Positions 58,737 through 64,000 of a stretch of DNA of 64,000 bases are shown here, in pieces. The translations under genes and the position numbers were made by a program. The stretch is from positions 1 to 64,000 of the forward strand of contig NZ_AP017558.1 in the NCBI RefSeq assembly GCF_002355635.1, written 5' to 3'. Each line of letters begins with the position of its first letter. Position 1 is the stretch's first letter. This stretch comes from Halopenitus persicus. Its GTDB lineage: Archaea; Halobacteriota; Halobacteria; Halobacteriales; Haloferacaceae. The notes below the pieces were generated by a model, which did no database searches, had not been told where the DNA came from, and worked only from the letters and a program-made list of their open reading frames with translations.

Positions 58737-61656
58737 CTACGAGGTCGGCGATCACGTCACGTTTGCCGGTGGGAAAGGCGAGATCACAAAGATTGAGGAC
58801 CGGCCAAACGGGAGCTACCTGCTCCACGTCTACACGACTGAGGGCGAACTCCGCAAGCTCCCGAGCGGCCTCCCCCATATCGAGAAACTCGATTCGATCG
58901 TCGACCGCCTCGCAGCAACACAGATCGACGATCCCCTCCACCACGACCTTCGAGAGCGTGCAACCCGCCTCGACCTCGCGTATCGATACGACCGCTTCCT
59001 CTCGCTCACGAACAACCGCATCGAGATCGAACCGTACCAGGTCCAGGCCGCCTACGAGATCCTGAACTCCTACGACCACCGCTACCTCATTGGCGACGAG
59101 GTCGGGCTCGGGAAGACGATCGAGGCTGGCATCGTCATCGAAGAGCTCATCGCCCGCGGTCGCGCCGATCGCGTGCTCATCGTCGCGCCCGCACCGCTCA
59201 CCGTCCAGTGGCAGGCGGAGATGCGCGAGAAGTTCGACCGCAACTTCGTGGTCTACGACCGCGAGACGGTCCGAACGCACCGTAAATCCCACCCGAATCA
59301 GAACGTCTGGGCCCAAGAGGACCTCATCATCACTTCCGTCGACTTCGCCAAGCAGGACGACGTCCTCGAAGCCCTCCGGAACCTCGAACCCGAGTGGGAC
59401 GTCGCCGTCTTCGACGAGGCACACCATCTCACCGCCCGCCGGTCGAGCGACGATTCGATGGAACGCACCCAGCGCTACCAGGTGGGTGAGGCCGTTGCGA
59501 CCAACTCCGACGCGCTCCTGCTGCTCACCGGCACGCCGCACAAGGGCAAATCCGACCAGTTCTACTTCCTGATCGGCCTGCTTGACCCGTACCGATTCGG
59601 CCACGAGTCCCAGATCTCTCCCGACGCCCTCGACGACCTGATGATCCGCCGGCTGAAGGACGATATGCACGACACCGACGGGACCCGTATGTTCCCCGAG
59701 AAGAACATCGAGGCCCTCGGCGTCGATATGTCCCCGGCCGAGCGCAAGCTGTACGACGACGTCACCGAGTACATCCGCGAGTACTACAACCTCGCCCGCC
59801 AGGAAGACAACCAAGCCGCCGGGTTCACGATGGTGATCTACCAGAAGCGGCTGGTGTCGAGCATCTATGCCATCCGAAAGTCGCTTGAAAACCGGATGCG
59901 GGCCATCCAAAACGACGGGGTCGGCCAAACCCTCCCGGACGACGTCCAGGAACTCATCCCTAGATACCGAACCGAGCCCGAGACCCTCACCGACGCCGAG
60001 CGCTCCCGCGTCGAGGAGGCCCTCGAAACGGTCACAGTCACACAGAACCCCGAGCAGGTGCAGGAGGAACTCGAACGCGTCACGCGGCTCTGGGAACAAG
60101 CGAAGGCGATAGAGACCGACTCGAAAGCCAGTCTCCTCAAGCAGTTCGTCGACCGCATCCTGCGGGAGGACCCCGACGAGAAGATCCTCATCTTCACCGA
60201 ATACACGGACACTCTCGAATACCTTCGCGACCAGATATTCGCGGACCACGACGTCGCCCAAGTGTACGGCGACCTCGACCAAGCGCGGCGGCGCCGAGAG
60301 ATGGAGAAGTTCGAGGAGGAGGCGAACCTTATGCTCGCGACTGACGCCGCTCAGGAGGGGCTCAACCTCCAGTTCGCCCACATTATGGTGAACTACGACC
60401 TTCCGTGGAATCCCATCCGGATCGACCAGCGTATGGGACGTCTCCACCGGTACGGCCAGGAACACACCGTCGAGATACGCAACCTCTTCTTCAAGGACAC
60501 GCGAGAAAGCGAGATCCTCTCGCTGCTCATCGAGAAGACCGACCAGATCGAGTCCGACCTCGGGATGCGCTCGGACGTGATGGGTCGCGTTCTGGAGGAT
60601 ATCGACCTTGACGAAACGATTATGTCCGCGATCGCGGACGGGACGCCGACCGACGAGGTCGTCGCGGACGTCGAGGCGACCATAGAGGAACGCAGGGAGG
60701 CGCTCACGACCGTCGAGAAGGAGTTCCTCATCCGCGACCGATTCGACCTCTCGGAGGGCGACGAGGAGATCCTCGACGTCATCGAGCGCAGCCAACACGG
60801 CGAGGTGAGCGAGGACGACATCGAAGTTCTCGTTCGCGAGTTCTTCGACGCGTTCGGCGGTTCGATCAAGGGCGTTCGTCCGGGACCTGCCCGTTCGGGT
60901 GGGGACGTCTACCAGCTGGACGTCCCGAACGTCCTCTCGGGTGACCGGGTCGACGGGCGCTACGAACGGGCGACGTTCACGAAGGACGTCGCGATGGAGG
61001 CCGACGACGTCGAGTTCATCGCTCTCGACCACCCCCTCGTCCAGTCGCTCATCGACTTCTGTCTCAACTCCGACCGGGTCGACGGGCGGATCACCGCCAC
61101 CGTCGCGGCTGATCCGGAGACCACCCCAGGTATCCTCTTCACGTATCGACTCGGATACGTGTCGGGTGCCGGCGACGTCGTGACGGAGAAGCTCGTCCCA
61201 CTGTACGTCACGGAAGACGCCGACGTCACGACTGAGGAACCGGAGATCGCGGACACGGTATCTCCCGATGACGTCGCAAACGACTCCGGCCTCAGCCGCC
61301 TCGCGTCACGGGCAGAACAGCTCCACAACGTCGCACAGATGGAAGCGTGGGACCAGGTCGAATCGTTTGCCGAGGAGGCCCGCGAGGAACGGGAGCGGGA
61401 AGTCGAAATCAAACAGACCCACGCGGAACGGCACTTCGAGGAGGAGATTGCGGACTGGGAAGAGCGTCTGGCGACCTACGAACAGCAGGCCGAACATGGG
61501 AAGGATATGTCCGCGCCGATCGGAAACGCCAAACAGCAACTGGAGTCGCTCCGCCGTGAGCGAAGGGCAGAGCTGGAGCGACTCGAGGAGGAACAGCACG
61601 TCACCCCGGAAGAACCGGAGTTAGTCACGGCCGCGTTCGTGCTTCGCACGGACTGA
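58729..61656 (+). CDS. SNF2-family helicase, defence-system type (DrmD/BrxHII-like)
   Basis: 975 residues. N-terminal SH3-like start (YEVGDHVTFAGGKGEITKIE), then SF2 motifs: Walker A GDEVGLGKTIEAGI, DEAHH in VAVFDEAHHLTA, LLLLTGTPHKGK, and in the second half LIFTEYTDTLEYL, LATDAAQEGLNLQ and DQRMGRLHRYGQ. A coiled-coil C-terminus (about 850-960). Large SNF2 helicases next to an Eco57I-type methylase occur in DISARM class 1 and BREX type 5. Intact, while the methylase is truncated. Confidence 0.88.
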   Translation: MTDYEVGDHVTFAGGKGEITKIEDRPNGSYLLHVYTTEGELRKLPSGLPHIEKLDSIVDRLAATQIDDPLHHDLRERATRLDLAYRYDRFLSLTNNRIEIEPYQVQAAYEILNSYDHRYLIGDEVGLGKTIEAGIVIEELIARGRADRVLIVAPAPLTVQWQAEMREKFDRNFVVYDRETVRTHRKSHPNQNVWAQEDLIITSVDFAKQDDVLEALRNLEPEWDVAVFDEAHHLTARRSSDDSMERTQRYQVGEAVATNSDALLLLTGTPHKGKSDQFYFLIGLLDPYRFGHESQISPDALDDLMIRRLKDDMHDTDGTRMFPEKNIEALGVDMSPAERKLYDDVTEYIREYYNLARQEDNQAAGFTMVIYQKRLVSSIYAIRKSLENRMRAIQNDGVGQTLPDDVQELIPRYRTEPETLTDAERSRVEEALETVTVTQNPEQVQEELERVTRLWEQAKAIETDSKASLLKQFVDRILREDPDEKILIFTEYTDTLEYLRDQIFADHDVAQVYGDLDQARRRREMEKFEEEANLMLATDAAQEGLNLQFAHIMVNYDLPWNPIRIDQRMGRLHRYGQEHTVEIRNLFFKDTRESEILSLLIEKTDQIESDLGMRSDVMGRVLEDIDLDETIMSAIADGTPTDEVVADVEATIEERREALTTVEKEFLIRDRFDLSEGDEEILDVIERSQHGEVSEDDIEVLVREFFDAFGGSIKGVRPGPARSGGDVYQLDVPNVLSGDRVDGRYERATFTKDVAMEADDVEFIALDHPLVQSLIDFCLNSDRVDGRITATVAADPETTPGILFTYRLGYVSGAGDVVTEKLVPLYVTEDADVTTEEPEIADTVSPDDVANDSGLSRLASRAEQLHNVAQMEAWDQVESFAEEAREEREREVEIKQTHAERHFEEEIADWEERLATYEQQAEHGKDMSAPIGNAKQQLESLRRERRAELERLEEEQHVTPEEPELVTAAFVLRTD

Positions 61657-63900
61657 TCAGAAGTCGTCGAGCCGCGTCCCGCGGGTGAACTCAGTCTCTC
61701 CGCCGTCGCCGTTTCGTGGGGTAACCGGCCCGGAAGCCTGTTCGCGATACTCGTCGCCGATGCTACCGCTTTCGACGAACTCACGGAGTCGTTCGGCCGT
61801 CTTGTCACCGATCCCACCAACGTTCCCGCGGAGCGTATCCTCGAAGAACTCCGCCGATCCGACGCTCTCACGGAACTGAACCAGCATCTCCCAGAGGGAG
61901 CCCTCAAGCTGACCGTCGATTCCGGGAATGTCCGACCGTTCCAAGTACTGCCGAAGCATCCGTACCCGATATCGTCCGAGTCCCCGCACGTTCTCGACGA
62001 AGGGAACTTCGTCGCGACGGACGCCCCGCTTGATGCGGAAGACGTGGGTGTCGAACCACTCCGGTTGTCGGGCATTCGGCGCTGCCTCGGTCAGGTACTT
62101 GGTCGCATCCACGGCATCCGAGAGCTTCCGCGCGGTACTGGAGATATACGCCGCGTCGACGTTCGTCCGGTCCTCTATCTCGCGGTTGTCCATATTCTGC
62201 ATCCAGTACCAGCAGATGACGCCTGCGGTTATCGCCGGCTGCTCCGGTTGGAGGTCGTGCTCTTGGAGGTGGCCCGTGAGCTCGCTCGATGCACTCGTCG
62301 CACTCAGCGTCTCGTCGAACAACCGCGCGACCGTCTCCGTCAACGTAAGCGGCGTGACGCCGTCGTGTGGCGTCTCCTCAACCCAGCGGTAGAATGCCTT
62401 CACCGTCGAGAGCGGCGCGCTCACAAACGAGTTGAACGCGAACGAGACGGCCCCCTCCCCGAGTGTGGTCGCCAGAAACTGTCGGGCGGTCTGTTTCTCG
62501 TCGATGAAGTCCTCGGTGTCGAGCCAATCCGCGGTTGATCGAAGGCGGTCGTTCAGTCGCTCGTCACGCGGCTCGTGTTGTCGACCCCACGCACCGATCT
62601 GCGTCATCTGTTCCCAGTACAGGAGTTCCTTGACGAACGCCTCGATCTCGTGGGGCGTATCCCAGCCGGTAACGACCAGCTGTAACAGCAGCCAACGGAA
62701 CTGCTCCCTGTTCTCGAAGTGGGTCCGGACGGGCTCGAGCTTGCGATGCGGCTCGAGGTACCGTTCGGTCGTCTCCTGGGGCTCGTCGGTCAGCGTATAG
62801 GCGTAGCCGACATCGTAGCCGTAGCCAGGACGAGCGGCTCGTCCGATCCACTGGACGTATTCCCAGACACCCACATCTCTCGGGCCTCGGGTGATATCCG
62901 CGACGAGCACGCTTTGCACCGGTGCATCAAAGCCGTATGCGATGGTCGTCGTCGCGAACAGACACAGGATCTCGCCCTCCTTGTAGAGGTCGATGATCCA
63001 CTCTTGAATGTCACGCGGCAGGTCGGCGTGGTGGAACGCGACGCCGGCGTTCATCATCGCGCCGAGGTCCTCGAGCGTCTCGGTTACCTCGCCGTTGACC
63101 CGATGACGCATTTCCTGGCGGTAGTCCCGGTCGGAGTCGGTCTCGAACATCCGCGTCTGCGCTGTGCGCTTCGCTCTCGACTCCGTCCAGGGTTTCGCGT
63201 AGTTGAAGACGAGAAACGGGGCCTTCTCCCGCTCCTGGCGAAGCACATCGACGATCGCCTCCTTCTTCTCCCGTCCACCCACGTCAATAACCCGTTCCTT
63301 GATTTCGATCTGGCGTCCTTCTGGACTGACCGTGTAATCGGCATCCATCCAACTCGCCAGCTCCTCGGGGTTCCCTACCGTGGCACTCATCGCGAACACC
63401 TCGATCCCCTCGTACATCGCGGCCCCGATCGACTTCTCGATGTCGGGACCGCGGAAATTCCCGTATATCTCGTGAAAGTCGTCGAGAACGACCAGGTCGA
63501 GGTTCCGTGCTCGCCCCGTATTGTTGAGGATCGCCCGGTAGAAGGAGTCGAACGTGGCGACGATGACGTCGGAGCGATGATAGGCACCGTCCCAGTATCC
63601 GATGTCGTAGTCGTCGCCGCCCCACGTCGAGATCGTCTCCGCCTTTGCCCGAACGAGCTGTCGTGACGGGACGAGGTAGGCAACTCTCCCACCTTCCTGT
63701 AGCGTTTTCTTCGTCACAGCCTCCGCACAGAGCGTTTTCCCGTTCCCGGTTTCCGCAACGAGGAGGTGATTTCCCGGGTCCAGAATGCCATCCCGGAACG
63801 CTAATCGTTGGGTCTCCTTCAGTGAGTCAAACCCGTGAGCATCCATCACCTCACGGAGGAGGACCGTGTCGTCTTCAGAGAGAAATCCGAGGTCATCCAT
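61657..63900 (-). CDS. Ski2/Hel308-like SF2 helicase
   Basis: 747 residues. Walker A VAETGNGKTLCAEA, Q-like and TxGx parts VIVATFDSFYRAI, DEAH box variant LVVLDDFHEIYG, AMSATVGNPEELA, second domain LCLFATTTIAYGFDAPV and QWIGRAARPGYG. A C-terminal helix-hairpin-helix (GRYRVRMLRQYLERSDIPGI; NVGGIGDKTAERLREFVES) fits Hel308-type DNA repair helicases. Stops back to back with the SNF2 gene (TGA|TCA). ATG 63900 fits the TATA element; a GTG nine bases earlier is possible. Confidence 0.88.
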   Translation of the reverse strand: MDDLGFLSEDDTVLLREVMDAHGFDSLKETQRLAFRDGILDPGNHLLVAETGNGKTLCAEAVTKKTLQEGGRVAYLVPSRQLVRAKAETISTWGGDDYDIGYWDGAYHRSDVIVATFDSFYRAILNNTGRARNLDLVVLDDFHEIYGNFRGPDIEKSIGAAMYEGIEVFAMSATVGNPEELASWMDADYTVSPEGRQIEIKERVIDVGGREKKEAIVDVLRQEREKAPFLVFNYAKPWTESRAKRTAQTRMFETDSDRDYRQEMRHRVNGEVTETLEDLGAMMNAGVAFHHADLPRDIQEWIIDLYKEGEILCLFATTTIAYGFDAPVQSVLVADITRGPRDVGVWEYVQWIGRAARPGYGYDVGYAYTLTDEPQETTERYLEPHRKLEPVRTHFENREQFRWLLLQLVVTGWDTPHEIEAFVKELLYWEQMTQIGAWGRQHEPRDERLNDRLRSTADWLDTEDFIDEKQTARQFLATTLGEGAVSFAFNSFVSAPLSTVKAFYRWVEETPHDGVTPLTLTETVARLFDETLSATSASSELTGHLQEHDLQPEQPAITAGVICWYWMQNMDNREIEDRTNVDAAYISSTARKLSDAVDATKYLTEAAPNARQPEWFDTHVFRIKRGVRRDEVPFVENVRGLGRYRVRMLRQYLERSDIPGIDGQLEGSLWEMLVQFRESVGSAEFFEDTLRGNVGGIGDKTAERLREFVESGSIGDEYREQASGPVTPRNGDGGETEFTRGTRLDDF

Positions 63901-63920
63901 ATACGACACATCCCGTTATC

Positions 63921-63928
63921 TATTAAAA
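63921..63928. promoter_or_regulatory. shared divergent TATA element
   Basis: tattaaaa lies almost exactly midway (about 25 bp) between ATG 63900 (minus) and ATG 63949 (plus), so one AT patch can serve two leaderless promoters. Confidence 0.6.
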
Positions 63929-63948
63929 TCGACACACTATCACGAGAG

Positions 63949-64000
63949 ATGAGCGTTGAGTTCGAACAGCGGAATCACGTCGCCCGCTGCATAATCCGTC
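63949..64000 (+). CDS. start of a gene continuing beyond the window
   Basis: ATG 63949 reads MSVEFEQRNHVARCIIR up to the edge, open to the end. TATA spacing is right for a leaderless gene. Too short to identify. Confidence 0.5.
   Translation, partial: MSVEFEQRNHVARCIIR

Noticed and set aside
58687-61032. 781-codon minus-strand frame opposite the SNF2 helicase
   Set aside because: Mirror of a gene with all helicase motifs; Val/Asp/Leu-biased artefact of codon structure.
1-64000. tRNA, rRNA or CRISPR arrays
   Set aside because: I saw no cloverleaf with conserved GTTCRA loop, no rRNA segment and no repeat-spacer array; a tRNAscan-SE and CRISPR search would be decisive.

Overview
The window comes from a halophilic archaeon (class Halobacteria, Halorubrum-like in style, species not assignable). 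The evidence is the high GC content, acidic proteins, TATA elements placed 25-33 bp before start codons (leaderless transcripts), and families seen mostly or only in haloarchaea: DUF7344 regulators, HalOD1, DUF7511, DUF7563, a PGF-CTERM surface protein, type 2 IPP isomerase, IS6-type (ISH) transposases and TnpB tails.

Layout. 1-3.8 kb: end of a PAS histidine kinase, a zinc-ribbon mini-protein and an orphan phnM. 3.9-42.9 kb: one large accessory region for surface or exported polysaccharide. It holds glycosyltransferases (one split by a frameshift), a DUF354 GT-B-like protein, ATP-grasp, HAD, two DegT-type sugar aminotransferases, a hexapeptide acyltransferase, a Wzx-like flippase, two polysaccharide-deacetylase-like enzymes, a sulfatase, large membrane proteins, nucleotide-sugar enzymes (UDP-GlcNAc 3-dehydrogenase-like, UDP-ManNAc dehydrogenase-like, glmS, an NAD epimerase) and two secreted beta-helix proteins. 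Two divergent membrane-anchored DUF7344 regulators, HalOD1 and several mini-proteins sit inside it. 43-47.5 kb: a junction zone with a TnpB remnant, a PGF-CTERM protein, a truncated DUF7344 gene, a decayed IS6 copy and an intact IS6 copy with an 8-bp target duplication. 47.5-57 kb: tautomerase, IPP isomerase with a palindromic operator, SnoaL-like protein, two CPBP intramembrane proteases, UspA, a P1B-type metal ATPase, an IS5-like element and a cupin. 57.1-64 kb: a VapBC pair with a frameshifted toxin, a fragment of an Eco57I/PglX-type DNA methylase with its SNF2 helicase (a possible defence-system remnant), and a Ski2/Hel308-like helicase.

Two patterns recur in the first 45 kb and are not explained by ordinary annotation. 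(1) At least nine transcription units appear to begin with a leaderless mini-ORF of 10-62 codons that starts about 25-33 bp after a TATA element, often TATAACAA or GTAACAAAG, and whose stop codon overlaps or touches the start codon of the first real gene (ATGA, GTGA, TGATG or TGA-ATG); four weaker cases add to this. (2) About eighteen short tandem duplications (unit 15-44 bp, 2-4 copies) lie at gene boundaries, many with the start or stop codon inside the repeat. Both thin out or stop where the mobile-element zone begins near 45 kb, where genes look plainly leaderless.
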